Shown here: positions 33,718 to 42,092 of the stretch, in pieces
Layout of the letters: each line of letters opens with the position of its first letter
Position numbering within the stretch: the first letter of the stretch is position 1
DNA from: an uncultured Eggerthellaceae bacterium
GTDB lineage: Bacteria; Actinomycetota; Coriobacteriia; Coriobacteriales; Eggerthellaceae
DNA length: 64,000 bases
Assembly (NCBI GenBank): GCA_903789415.1
Contig: CAIFEG010000007.1
Location: 1 to 64,000, forward strand
Direction: 5' to 3'
Translations under genes and position numbers: made by a program
The notes under the pieces: model-generated
The model's input: only the letters and a program-made list of their open reading frames with translations
The model's database searches: none
Told to the model about the DNA's origin: nothing

Positions 33718-34632
33718 CTATGTATCTTTGTGTTGCTTTTCCTTACGTATAAGCTTTGAAATTTCGTTGATGAGCCTTTGGACTTGAGGACTTGGATTTT
33801 TCGCATAGATGACGCCAAACGGCATGATGTAATTCCAGTCTACGGGAATGGTTTTGAGCATGGGGTGCACGTTTGCCCAGCATTCATTATTGAGCAGCAC
33901 ATTTCCGCTGGTAACTGCATCATTAAATACTGACATATCGTAGTGAATCGGTGCATCCTGAATGGTGATCTCTGGGTCGTTTTTTGAAAGGTCGGCGCGA
34001 ATTTTATCGTTGGTTACTGAGTCACCTTCACCAACCATGATCAGCGTGCGTCCGTGAAGATCGCCTCGGGTGACCAGGGTCTTTTTTGCCAAGGGATCAT
34101 TGAGTGGGACCGCAACCATCTTTCTCATTGTTCCCGTTTGTAGAAAGCTTACGTGCTGTTTCCATCCTCTGGAATCACAGACGCCAATGAAAAAATCAAA
34201 CGTTTTTCCGATCTGGGAAATCTCATTCATGATGTCGGAATGATCATCGTCAAACGGTACCATTTCAAGGGTAAAACCAGGGAATTGATCTGAGATTTGC
34301 TTCCACATATCCAAAAAGGGCATGGCAGGATTTAAGATCGATGTGCCAATACGAAAAACACGATGTTCGCGCCCTTCGGCTTGTTGAGCTTCGCGAATTG
34401 CTGTATCGGACAGATCGATGATTTGCTCGGCGTAACGATATATTATCTGCCCCGCTTCGGTAAGCGTGCATCCCTGGGGACGACGATCGAAAAGCTTCAC
34501 GCCGAGTCGACCTTCCAGCGCGTTCATCTGTTTCATAACCGCAGTAGGGGATAGGAATAAGTGTGACGATGCTTTGGTAAAGCTGCTGTAGTCCGCTACC
34601 GTCAAAAATGTCTTGAGCGCAGGATCATACAT
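33718..34632 (-). CDS. LysR-family transcriptional regulator
   Basis: A 304-residue regulator. The N-terminal winged helix-turn-helix is FLTVADYSSFTKASSHLFLSPTAVMKQMNALEGRLGVKLFDRR, followed by the linker helix and a two-lobed effector domain beginning VFRIGTSILNP. ATG 34632 has GGGAGAG upstream; an ATG five codons earlier lies before that site. It is divergent from the flavodoxin, cupin and CMD genes. A 9-bp inverted repeat just upstream of its own start suggests autoregulation and control of that cluster. The effector is unknown. Confidence 0.93.
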   Translation of the reverse strand: MYDPALKTFLTVADYSSFTKASSHLFLSPTAVMKQMNALEGRLGVKLFDRRPQGCTLTEAGQIIYRYAEQIIDLSDTAIREAQQAEGREHRVFRIGTSILNPAMPFLDMWKQISDQFPGFTLEMVPFDDDHSDIMNEISQIGKTFDFFIGVCDSRGWKQHVSFLQTGTMRKMVAVPLNDPLAKKTLVTRGDLHGRTLIMVGEGDSVTNDKIRADLSKNDPEITIQDAPIHYDMSVFNDAVTSGNVLLNNECWANVHPMLKTIPVDWNYIMPFGVIYAKNPSPQVQRLINEISKLIRKEKQHKDT

Positions 34633-34647
34633 TGTCTCTCCCTTCAA

Positions 34648-34670
34648 GGTATTAACCTTATGTTAACACC
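34648..34670. promoter_or_regulatory. Candidate LysR operator
   Basis: GGTATTAAC and GTTAACACC form a near-perfect 9-bp inverted repeat around a five-base centre, containing the T-N11-A pattern typical of LysR sites. It sits 15 bases upstream of the LysR start. Confidence 0.5.
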
Positions 34671-34775
34671 CTCACAACCGACTGAAGATTCCCCTGTACA
34701 ACTTTTCGCGTTGTAATGGCGGTACCGAAATAAAAGGTCAAAACAAAAGACCAATACAAAGGTATTTCGCGACAG

Positions 34776-34822
34776 AGCGCATGGTTTGCAGCGCACATGG
34801 TTTGCAGCGAATCGCAGCGCGG
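34776..34822 (+). repeat. Tandem AGCGC-type repeats upstream of flavodoxin
   Basis: AGCGCATGGTTTGC and AGCGCACATGGTTTGC are followed by shortened units AGCGAATCGC and AGCGCGG. Confidence 0.6.
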
Positions 34823-34855
34823 TAACGCGAAATGCCCAAGAAGAAAGAAGATGCT

Positions 34856-35380
34856 ATGAAGCAACTTGTAGTATATTTCTCTAAAACGGGTGGCACCTAT
34901 ATGGCTGGCCGCATTGTTGATGTAACACAGGGTAATACCGATAAAGTAGCAAAAATGATTGCCGAAGATACGGGCGCAGATCTTTTCCAACTTGAGCCGG
35001 AGCAGCCCTATCCCGATGATTACAACGCATGTACCGAAATTGCGGCACAAGAGCAAAAGCGCAACGCGCGTCCGGCCTTGAAGGCGCTTCCCAATATTGA
35101 TGACTATGACGTCATTTGGCTTGGATATCCATGCTGGTGGGGAACGTATCCCCAAGTTGTTCAGACCCTTCTTGATGGCGTGGATTTCAGCGGCAAAACG
35201 ATTTTCCCCTTCTGCACCAACGAGGGAAGTGGCATGGGTTCTTCAATGTCAGATTTGAAAAGGAGCTGCCCCAATGCAACCATTGGCGAAGGGCTTCCGC
35301 TTACGGGAAATCGTGTGGATCAGTCTGGTGACCAGGTGAAAGCGTGGACTGAATCACAGCTTGCATCCGTCGTTTCATAA
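34856..35380 (+). CDS. Flavodoxin
   Basis: A 174-residue FMN electron carrier. The N-terminal phosphate loop region is MKQLVVYFSKTGGT. The FMN ring loops are WLGYPCWWGTYPQV near residue 88 and FCTNEGSGMGSS near 122. This form (long-loop, with GYPxWW) is typical of Firmicutes/Actinobacteria flavodoxins linked to stress or aromatic metabolism. The fourth-position loop after the P-loop is extended (YMAGRIVDVTQGNT). ATG 34856 is preferred over 34832. It is first of a flavodoxin-cupin-CMD cluster divergent from a LysR regulator. Confidence 0.92.
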   Translation: MKQLVVYFSKTGGTYMAGRIVDVTQGNTDKVAKMIAEDTGADLFQLEPEQPYPDDYNACTEIAAQEQKRNARPALKALPNIDDYDVIWLGYPCWWGTYPQVVQTLLDGVDFSGKTIFPFCTNEGSGMGSSMSDLKRSCPNATIGEGLPLTGNRVDQSGDQVKAWTESQLASVVS

Positions 35381-35504
35381 TGCAAAATGCGCCGCGATAC
35401 TTTCGGAGGTTCTTCTTTAAACCGTTGAGCTAAATGACGCACGCGCTCATGGACCATGCATCTACCATATAAATTACCTGTTCGTTGGAGAAAGGATATG
35501 CATC

Positions 35505-35948
35505 ATGACAGATCAGGATCTATTAAATGAGAAATTGAAGATCGCAAATGGCTTAAGCCAATTTCCTGCAGGACAACCAAATACGGGATTTGCACAGTAC
35601 TTTATTGGGCAAAGTTTCTTAGCCCCAATTTCTACCGAGCAAGTACCTGTTTCAAATGTGACGTTTGAGCCGGGCTGCAGAAATAATTGGCATATTCATC
35701 ATGCAAAGACTGGCGGTGGGCAAGAACTCATTGTCACGGCTGGTCGCGGCTGGTATCAAGAAGAAGGGAAGCCTGCACGTGAATTGCACCCCGGCGATGT
35801 CGTGAATATCCCTGCAAATGTGAAGCACTGGCATGGCGCAGCGAAAGATTCTTGGTTCCAGCATTTGGCGATTCCTGTTCCCGGTACTGAGGTCAGCAAT
35901 GAGTGGCTCGAGCCGGTAACCGACGAAGAGTACAACAAGCTTGATTAG
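35505..35948 (+). CDS. Cupin-domain protein
   Basis: A 147-residue single-domain cupin. The metal-binding motif 1 is GCRNNWHIHHAKTGGGQELIVTAGRGWYQEEG and motif 2 is PGDVVNIPANVKHWHGA, giving three His and one Glu ligands. Small cupins of this type often sit beside carboxymuconolactone-decarboxylase-like proteins, as here, and have been linked to redox or aromatic-compound metabolism. AAAGGA lies upstream of the ATG. The exact reaction is unknown. Confidence 0.88.
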   Translation: MTDQDLLNEKLKIANGLSQFPAGQPNTGFAQYFIGQSFLAPISTEQVPVSNVTFEPGCRNNWHIHHAKTGGGQELIVTAGRGWYQEEGKPARELHPGDVVNIPANVKHWHGAAKDSWFQHLAIPVPGTEVSNEWLEPVTDEEYNKLD

Positions 35949-35981
35949 TCGAGCGATGTGCATATCGCTTAATTGTTCTTG

Positions 35982-36022
35982 AATGAAGCTATACCTGGTT
36001 AACGAAGCTACATCTGGAGGTT
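35982..36022 (+). repeat. 2 x ~20 bp repeat before the CMD gene
   Basis: AATGAAGCTATACCTGGTT is followed by a 22-base variant (36001-36022). The second copy carries the GGAGG binding site of the next gene. Confidence 0.65.
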
Positions 36023-36026
36023 AAAT

Positions 36027-36347
36027 ATGGAAAAGCAAACAGCAGGACATGATCAACTCGGAACATTTGCTCCAAAATTCGCGGAGCTCAATGATGATGT
36101 CTTGTTTGGTGAAGTGTGGTCACGTGAAAAAGAGTTGTCGACGCATGAACGGTGCGTGATCACAGTCGTTGCGCTTATTTCAAGTGGCATTACCGATAGC
36201 TCGCTGAAGTACCATCTTCAAAATGCGAAAAACAATGGAGTGACGAAGCAGGAAATTTCGGAGATCATTACTCATATCGCGTTTTATGTGGGATGGCCGA
36301 AGGCATGGGCGGCATTTGGGTTTGCTAAGGAAGTTTGGGCTGACTAG
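36027..36347 (+). CDS. Carboxymuconolactone decarboxylase-family protein
   Basis: A 106-residue AhpD/CMD-fold protein: LNDDVLFGEVWSREKELSTHERCVITVVALISSG, then LKYHLQNAKNNGVTKQEISEIITHIAFYVGWPKAWAAF. The CxxC pair of peroxidase-active AhpD is missing; only the Cys of HERCVIT remains. The His of YHLQNA and ITHIAFYVGWP are kept as in the CMD group. GGAGG is six bases before the ATG. With the cupin and flavodoxin it forms a small redox cluster. The stop codon is inside an 18-bp tandem repeat. Confidence 0.88.
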   Translation: MEKQTAGHDQLGTFAPKFAELNDDVLFGEVWSREKELSTHERCVITVVALISSGITDSSLKYHLQNAKNNGVTKQEISEIITHIAFYVGWPKAWAAFGFAKEVWAD

Positions 36348-36384
36348 CTGTTTTGGGCTGACTAGCTGTATTGGGCTGACTTGA
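36335..36384 (+). repeat. 18 bp repeat (2.8 copies) spanning the CMD stop codon
   Basis: TTGGGCTGACTAGCTGTT, then the same with a final A, then a partial third copy. The first unit includes the last codons and stop (W-A-D-stop). Confidence 0.93.
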
Positions 36385-36499
36385 TCACAAGAACACCATT
36401 CATTTAACAACTTGTAACATGTGAATTCGCGACATGTGCAAAAGGCTTTGGTATCATCTGCTTACTTAAAACGTAGATATTCGCAGAGAAAGGCCGCCC

Positions 36500-37948
36500 G
36501 TGGCGGACAAAAACAAAGACACCAAGGCAACCCAAAAATCCGATGCACATTCTCGCAATTCTTCTCAGACGCAAGGGCGTCCTCAAACGCCTTTCATCCC
36601 TGAAGTGCACGCGCGCGATCGAAAACGCGCACATTTTATTGAACTTACCCATTCATCCACGTTGGCAGCAGGAGTCATGCTCGCTGCTGCCATCGTGGCA
36701 TTGATTATTGCAAACACGCCTGCTTATAGCCCGTTTATCGGTTTTTGGCATACCCAGCTCACCCTTGGGTTCGGCGACCACATGGCGTCTATGTCTCTCG
36801 CTCACATCATCAACGATGTGCTCATGGCTCTGTTTTTCTTATTGGTGGGTCTCGATATTAAGTATGAGATGACCGCGGGCGCTTTGCGGAATATTCGTCA
36901 GGCAATTCTGCCTATTGTTGCGGCACTCGGTGGTGTGCTGGTGCCGATTATTATCTACACCCTCTTTAATGCAGGGACCGCTGATTCGCATGGATGGGGC
37001 GTTCCCACCGCAACCGATATTGCGTTTGCCCTAGGCGTTCTTGCGCTTTTGGGAGACAAGGTTCCGGGAGGAGTGAAGGTATTTTTATCCACGCTCGCGG
37101 TTGCTGATGACATCATTGCCATTTTGGTTATTGCGATTTTCTATGGGCAAGCGCCTCAGGTTTCATGGCTTTTCGCTGCGGCAGTCGTCATGATCGTGCT
37201 GATTGCGCTCAACAAGAAACATGTCTATAGCCTCAAACCCTATATCTTCGTGGGCTTGGTGCTTTGGTATTGTGTATTTATGTCAGGTGTTCATTCGACG
37301 ATTGCGGGCGTGCTTCTTGCGCTCACGATTCCTTCGGGCTCTCGCGTGAACCTGCATCAGTTTAATGATTGGAGCAAAAAGCAAGTCCATCAGGCAAGCC
37401 TTTCGCTCCGTCTCGATGATCCGGTTATTGCCCAAACGGACTATCTGGAAACGGTTCGCCATCTGGAAAAAGTTTCCCACCATATAGCGCCGCCTTCTGT
37501 CCGCTTGGAGCGAAGCCTTTATCCGTGGGTCTACTTTGGCGTGCTTCCGCTGTTTGCGCTTACCAATGCCGATGTTTCTTTTGCCGGCATTTCTTTTGCC
37601 ACACTCATCTCCAGCGATGTATTCCATGGCGTGTTCTTCGGACTGCTCCTTGGTAAACCAATCGGAATCATGATCGCGAGCTTGATTGTGGTAAAGAGTG
37701 GGCTTTCCACGCTTCCCGAAGGTGTCACCTGGATCCATATTTTTGGCGCATCCATCTTAGGTGGTGTTGGATTCACCATGGCCATCTTTGTCGCGAATCT
37801 GGCGTTTGTCTCTGAGGCGACGATCGCCATGGCGAAGGCAGGCGTCTTGCTGGCATCGGCATTTGCAGGAATTCTTGGATTCTTGTTCTTGTCCATCGAA
37901 GCAAAAAAGCACCCTGCACAGGTGCAAGGTGCCGAAGAAGAGTCTTAA
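36500..37948 (+). CDS. nhaA: NhaA Na+/H+ antiporter
   Basis: A 482-residue NhaA-type antiporter that exchanges internal Na+ or Li+ for protons. The ion-binding Asp pair is in STLAVADDIIAILVIAIFYG near residue 205. Other hallmarks are HIINDVLMALFFLLVGLDIKYEM, PTATDIAFALGVLALLG, KPIGIM and GVGFTMAIFVANLAF. About 12 helices are predicted. The N-terminal ~45 residues are polar and charged. The GTG start at 36500 has AGAAAGG about seven bases upstream. Confidence 0.95.
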   Translation: MADKNKDTKATQKSDAHSRNSSQTQGRPQTPFIPEVHARDRKRAHFIELTHSSTLAAGVMLAAAIVALIIANTPAYSPFIGFWHTQLTLGFGDHMASMSLAHIINDVLMALFFLLVGLDIKYEMTAGALRNIRQAILPIVAALGGVLVPIIIYTLFNAGTADSHGWGVPTATDIAFALGVLALLGDKVPGGVKVFLSTLAVADDIIAILVIAIFYGQAPQVSWLFAAAVVMIVLIALNKKHVYSLKPYIFVGLVLWYCVFMSGVHSTIAGVLLALTIPSGSRVNLHQFNDWSKKQVHQASLSLRLDDPVIAQTDYLETVRHLEKVSHHIAPPSVRLERSLYPWVYFGVLPLFALTNADVSFAGISFATLISSDVFHGVFFGLLLGKPIGIMIASLIVVKSGLSTLPEGVTWIHIFGASILGGVGFTMAIFVANLAFVSEATIAMAKAGVLLASAFAGILGFLFLSIEAKKHPAQVQGAEEES

Positions 37949-37977
37949 GCCTCACGCCAAAGTTTTGCGCTCAAAAC

Positions 37978-39648
37978 TTACGCCAACTGCTGCATCGTTG
38001 CCAAAATATTCATGCGACAGCGATACCAAATGCGTTCGCTTTCTGCGGCTTGCGCAACAAGCATTTCAATACCGCCAAATGCGGGAATGCCCCGTTTACG
38101 CGCGTCGCGAATAAGCTTAGTCTCGCGCGGATAATAAATTGCATCCATGACGAAAATCTTTTCTGGCAAGATGTCTGTGGGGATGGGGGACTCATCGATA
38201 TGAGCACGCTCATCGTCGGCCTCGCCCATACCTACATTGGTTGCATTAATCAAGATTGAGGATGCATCCAGGCATTTCTTTACCTGGTCGGTATCTGACA
38301 TATTTGATACTTCAATTTCGGTTTGAACCTGCTCACTAATGCGTTTTGCCAGGTCTCTCGCATCTTGAGCACCGTGTTCGCTATGGGCAAGCACGAAAAT
38401 TCGATGCGCACCCTCAAGTGCTGCGGCCGCAATAATCGAAGCGGCAGCACCACCAGTGCCCAGAACGGTCATTGTGGCATCTTTGACTGATATGCGATGG
38501 AAGGCGAGTGCTTGGATCAAACCAGACCCATCCGTGTTGAATCCTTTTGCCTTACCCTCTTCGAAGCTGATGACGTTCACCGAATTCGTCAGCTTTGCAA
38601 CTGGAGACAGCTCGTCGGCATATTGAGCAGCGGCTCGTTTAAGCGGCATCGTGATGTTGCATCCGTCGACCCCGCCAAGCGCCCTAAAGGTATCAAGCAC
38701 AGACGGCAATTCGCTCTCTTTTACATCAAACGCCAGGTATTTTGCGTCTATTCCGCACCGCGCAAACGATGCATTATGAATGGCAGGGGAAAGTGAATGT
38801 TCAACCGGATCACCCAATAGGCACACCATATGTGTCGATCCACTGATTGGCTTTTCTTTATCTTCTGGGATTGAATGTGCGGGACTTAACAGCGAAATGA
38901 TCTGCCGTGTCGGGCGTATTCCCATCTGGCCTGGGGCTGATGGATTATCGAGCGCGGCAAATGCGATTGCCGATCCAAACTGTTGACCGGCAACGCGCGT
39001 GATGGTCCCTGAAGAATCCATTGCCATGGTTATCAGCGGGCAGATACCCACCTCGTTGCTTGCTTCAGTTGATGCGGTAAGAAGGTCTACCGTATCGTGT
39101 GGTCCATATGACATGACGGCCAGTTTTGGCATGTCGGCGCCCAGATCGCTTAAATGTTGAAGTGTCTTGACCATAGACTTGACCGATGGGGTGCCATCAA
39201 GAATATGCTTCGAGACAATTGTCCTTAAATGTGCCTGATGGGCCAGGTCACAGAGCTCTTTTGCCTCGTCATCTCCGATGCGCCCTTCGATATCGATAAA
39301 GTCGAACAACTTGCTTTCAATAGCGGTTTTCACGAACTCTATATATGCGGTGTCGTCGAGTTGTGTGACGCCACCTTCACCTTCGGTGCGGAGCGTACAT
39401 ATGAGCGGGGTGAAGCGGCACACTTCAGAAAAGGCTTCGCCGAATTGCTCGACCATATCTTTCGCAGAAATACCCTGTGTGTTTGCCTGCTCGGCATAAT
39501 CGGCACGCCATTCGATGACCTCTGCACCTTTTTGAATGGCTTCGCGTGCTTTTGCGGTGCACGTTTCAGGGGTCGTTTCCATTATCGACACGGTAACTTT
39601 TGGACGATCCTGTCCGAAGGGAACACCTTTTACGTTAAATGCAGGCAT
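37978..39648 (-). CDS. aroDE: AroD-AroE fusion (dehydroquinase type I / shikimate dehydrogenase)
   Basis: A 556-residue bifunctional shikimate-pathway enzyme. Residues 1 to about 265 are type I dehydroquinase: VSIMETTPETCTAK, EVIEWRADYAE, catalytic His in TIVSKHILDGTPSV, Schiff-base Lys in DMPKLAVMSYG and the substrate loop PSAPGQMGIRPTRQ. Residues about 280-556 are shikimate dehydrogenase: LLGDPVEHSLSPAIHNASF, CNITMPLK with the catalytic Lys, GFNTDGSG, the NADP loop VLGTGGAAAS and INATNVGMGE. The fusion order AroD-AroE is known from plants and some bacteria. It would convert dehydroquinate to shikimate without releasing the intermediate. Confidence 0.93.
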   Translation of the reverse strand: MPAFNVKGVPFGQDRPKVTVSIMETTPETCTAKAREAIQKGAEVIEWRADYAEQANTQGISAKDMVEQFGEAFSEVCRFTPLICTLRTEGEGGVTQLDDTAYIEFVKTAIESKLFDFIDIEGRIGDDEAKELCDLAHQAHLRTIVSKHILDGTPSVKSMVKTLQHLSDLGADMPKLAVMSYGPHDTVDLLTASTEASNEVGICPLITMAMDSSGTITRVAGQQFGSAIAFAALDNPSAPGQMGIRPTRQIISLLSPAHSIPEDKEKPISGSTHMVCLLGDPVEHSLSPAIHNASFARCGIDAKYLAFDVKESELPSVLDTFRALGGVDGCNITMPLKRAAAQYADELSPVAKLTNSVNVISFEEGKAKGFNTDGSGLIQALAFHRISVKDATMTVLGTGGAAASIIAAAALEGAHRIFVLAHSEHGAQDARDLAKRISEQVQTEIEVSNMSDTDQVKKCLDASSILINATNVGMGEADDERAHIDESPIPTDILPEKIFVMDAIYYPRETKLIRDARKRGIPAFGGIEMLVAQAAESERIWYRCRMNILATMQQLA

Positions 39649-39809
39649 GGTTTCACTTCCGTTTTGCTTTGACCAACATCAATTCAACATCGATACAATA
39701 AATCGTATATAAGACTTTACTACTCAAATCCGTATCGCACTTGAGCAGTCAAAAGTTTTCGATAGGGAACCCATGGAGAGATAGAAAACGTACTAAGGGC
39801 AAAGAGAAT

Positions 39810-40346
39810 ATGCGGCTATTCATCGCACTGCACTTTAATGATGAGGTAGAAAAATCATTGCGTGATGCAATCGCTCAGGCAAAGTCTTTTTCAGAAAAGG
39901 GTTCATTTACCTGGGATGACAATCTCCATATGACACTTGCGTTTCTGGGTGAATGCACCGAAGAGCAAAAACAGCAAGTGATTGAGGTTATGCAAACGAT
40001 CCCGGCCATCCCGTTTACGCTTCGTCTGGAAGGTGTTCACGAATTTAAAGGCAAGGGCAAGGGGCGCGGCGAAGTCCTTTGGGTAGGCGTGCGCCGAGAA
40101 ATTGCGCTCAATGCACTTGCCGACAGGCTGAATCTCAGACTTCGGCTTGCGGGGTTTTCTCTTCCGCAAAGAGATTTTCGCCCTCACATCACGCTGGCGC
40201 GTCGAATCGTGTGGAAAGACGGGCACAGTGCTTCGTCTCTTCGTGTGAAACCCGCCGCATGCAACATCAATTCCATACATCTGATGTGGTCGCACCGCGT
40301 ACAGGGGCGTCTCGTCTATACGTCGATCTATGACCGAACGTTTTGA
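39810..40346 (+). CDS. thpR: RNA 2',3'-cyclic phosphodiesterase (ThpR, 2'-5' ligase family)
   Basis: A 178-residue two-lobed 2H phosphoesterase. Both HxTx motifs are present: HMTLAFLGE near residue 38 and HITLARR near 128. The N-terminus MRLFIALHFNDEV is typical. It opens 2',3'-cyclic phosphates on RNA; the physiological substrate is not known. ATG 39810 fits the family start, with AAAGAG upstream. Its 3' end overlaps the convergent acetyltransferase gene by 19 bases. Confidence 0.9.
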   Translation: MRLFIALHFNDEVEKSLRDAIAQAKSFSEKGSFTWDDNLHMTLAFLGECTEEQKQQVIEVMQTIPAIPFTLRLEGVHEFKGKGKGRGEVLWVGVRREIALNALADRLNLRLRLAGFSLPQRDFRPHITLARRIVWKDGHSASSLRVKPAACNINSIHLMWSHRVQGRLVYTSIYDRTF

Positions 40347-41017
40347 TTGGCATCATTGGCACTATCTAAGATTGTTTGTGCTTGCTCTCTGATTTGGGGA
40401 AATGGAATAAAATCAGGCATTTCTTCCTTGTGATCGCCAATGATTTTTTCCATCAGGGTGATGTCGTTCCAACGCCCAAATTTATAGTTCGCCTTGTGGA
40501 GATGCGCAACTTCTGTATAACCAATATGTTCATGAAAATCATGACTGTTGGTTGTTATGTACGGGTCATCTTTAACAGAAGGAACGCCTATGCAGGCATA
40601 CATGTTTGTGACGTTTTGTAAGCACAGAATATGGTGCATGCACTGCTCAAGCATCTTCCCCACGCCCTGATGACGTGCCTGAGAATTTACATATATCGAG
40701 GTCTCAACTGCCCATTGATACGCTTCACGATTATTAAACTCGGCAACATACATATATCCGAGAAGGGGGTTGGCATGAGTGCCTTGAGAAGATGAGGAAG
40801 TATCGGAAGAAAGATCATCTGTTAAGGACTTATCTGCATGCTCTTCTGCCACAAGATACGGATAGTCCTTCAAGACGGCCTTGATACGTTGGTGAAACTC
40901 TTCAAGAGAAGGCACATTGTATTCGGCGGTAATGTTCGTTTTTTCTACATATGGTTTATAAATATCAAGTAAAGCGGGTGCATCATCTAACCGAGCGAAT
41001 CTGATATTTACCGACAT
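40328..41017 (-). CDS. GNAT N-acetyltransferase (phosphinothricin-acetyltransferase-like)
   Basis: A 229-residue GNAT of the Pat/Bar-like group: IRFARLDDAPALLDIYKPYVEKTNITAEYN at the N-terminus, YVAEFNNREAYQWAVETSIYVNSQARHQGVGKMLEQCM with the acetyl-CoA loop QARHQGVGKM near residue 115, then MYACIGVPSVKDDP and FHEHIGYTEVAHLHKANYKFGRW. About 20 Ser/Asp-rich residues are inserted near residue 70. Related proteins acetylate methionine sulfone or phosphinothricin-type amines; the natural substrate here is unknown. It converges on and overlaps thpR. Confidence 0.87.
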   Translation of the reverse strand: MSVNIRFARLDDAPALLDIYKPYVEKTNITAEYNVPSLEEFHQRIKAVLKDYPYLVAEEHADKSLTDDLSSDTSSSSQGTHANPLLGYMYVAEFNNREAYQWAVETSIYVNSQARHQGVGKMLEQCMHHILCLQNVTNMYACIGVPSVKDDPYITTNSHDFHEHIGYTEVAHLHKANYKFGRWNDITLMEKIIGDHKEEMPDFIPFPQIREQAQTILDSANDANQNVRS

Positions 41018-41112
41018 AATGGTTCCTCCTCATTTTTAAGATAAAAATATACGCAGTTAAAAAGGGGAGATACAAGTTCATCAGAAGCTCTCGAAAAATA
41101 TTCATATTTAAA

Positions 41113-41138
41113 AAATCGCGTTTGTAAATCGCATTTGT
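41113..41138 (+). repeat. 2 x 13 bp tandem repeat upstream of tag
   Basis: AAATCGCGTTTGT is followed by AAATCGCATTTGT (one difference). The following bases contain TATGCGCATA palindromic sequence. Confidence 0.75.
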
Positions 41139-41255
41139 ATATGCGCATACAGATTTTGTATACGCATGCGCGCCAACGGCTAAAATTTGATGTCTCAGGC
41201 TGTTAGTGAGAAACCGAAAGCGCATGTTCATGTGCACAGAAGAAATGGATAGGAA

Positions 41256-41846
41256 ATGCCAAAGAATACTTCCATAGAGCAGGAATGCCGGAACTGGGCG
41301 AAAGATGATCCTCTTTCTATTGCGTATCACGATAAGCGATGGTGTGTGCCGGTGCATGATGAGCAGGAACTGTTCGCCATGTTGTGTCTCGAAGGAATGC
41401 AGGCAGGGCTTTCCTGGCGGACGATCCTTAACAAAGAGCAAGACATACGCCGTGCGTTTGCAGGTTTTGATGTTGAGAAAGTTGCTTCTTTTACCGAGGG
41501 CGACATGCAGCGCCTGATGAAGACACCGGGAATCATTCACAATAAGCAGAAAATCAAATCGGTTATTACTAACGCGAGGGCATTTCAGAAGGTTCAACAA
41601 GAATTTGGGAGTTTTGATACGTACATCTGGCGCTATACCGGCAATAAGACGATCGTGCATCATCCGAAACATTTCTCGGATGTTCCTGCTACGTCTGATC
41701 TATCCGTAAAACTTTCAAAAGACCTGAAGAAGCGTGGGTTTTCATTTGTGGGTCCTAAAGTGGTGTATTCCTACATGCAAGCAATCGGCATGTACGATGA
41801 CCACCTGGATGATTGTCCCTACAAAGCCATCCATGCGCAGCGATAG
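41256..41846 (+). CDS. tag: DNA-3-methyladenine glycosylase I
   Basis: A 196-residue Tag glycosylase that removes 3-methyladenine from DNA. Family blocks are ECRNWAKDDPLSIAYHDKRWCVPVHDEQELFAMLCLEGMQAGLSW, AGFDVEKVASFTEGDMQRLM, PGIIHNKQKIKSVITNARAF and FKFVGP-type GFSFVGPKVVYSYMQAIGMYDDHLDDCPY. The zinc ligands include Cys near residue 11, His near 24 and the C-terminal Cys. It is the second alkylation/oxidation base-excision enzyme in the window, after ogg. Confidence 0.94.
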   Translation: MPKNTSIEQECRNWAKDDPLSIAYHDKRWCVPVHDEQELFAMLCLEGMQAGLSWRTILNKEQDIRRAFAGFDVEKVASFTEGDMQRLMKTPGIIHNKQKIKSVITNARAFQKVQQEFGSFDTYIWRYTGNKTIVHHPKHFSDVPATSDLSVKLSKDLKKRGFSFVGPKVVYSYMQAIGMYDDHLDDCPYKAIHAQR

Positions 41847-41968
41847 GTGCGTAACTGCGTGCCGCATATTTAGTGCGGCATATGGTGCGTAAATGCCGTA
41901 ATCGAGTAAGCGCTTTAATAGAACTTTAAAAAAGTTCGCTTGAACAATGCCTTCGTTTCTAAAGAGAT

Positions 41969-41992
41969 AAACACATTCAGAAACACATTCAG
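41969..41992 (+). repeat. 2 x 12 bp exact tandem repeat
   Basis: AAACACATTCAG occurs twice in succession between tag and the terminator of the flavoprotein gene. Confidence 0.85.
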
Positions 41993-42001
41993 CTAAGAAG
42001 A

Positions 42002-42039
42002 AAGCCAATTCAACAGAGAGAGGACTGCGGAATTGGCTT
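42002..42039 (-). terminator. Terminator of the flavoprotein gene
   Basis: A perfect 10-bp inverted repeat AAGCCAATTC / GAATTGGCTT with an 18-base loop. On the minus strand it is followed by TTCTTCTT, fitting termination after the flavoprotein gene. Confidence 0.65.
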
Positions 42040-42092
42040 GCTTCACAAATTAAAGAGATGGCAAGATTTTGCCTGCTTCAAAGGATGTTTGT

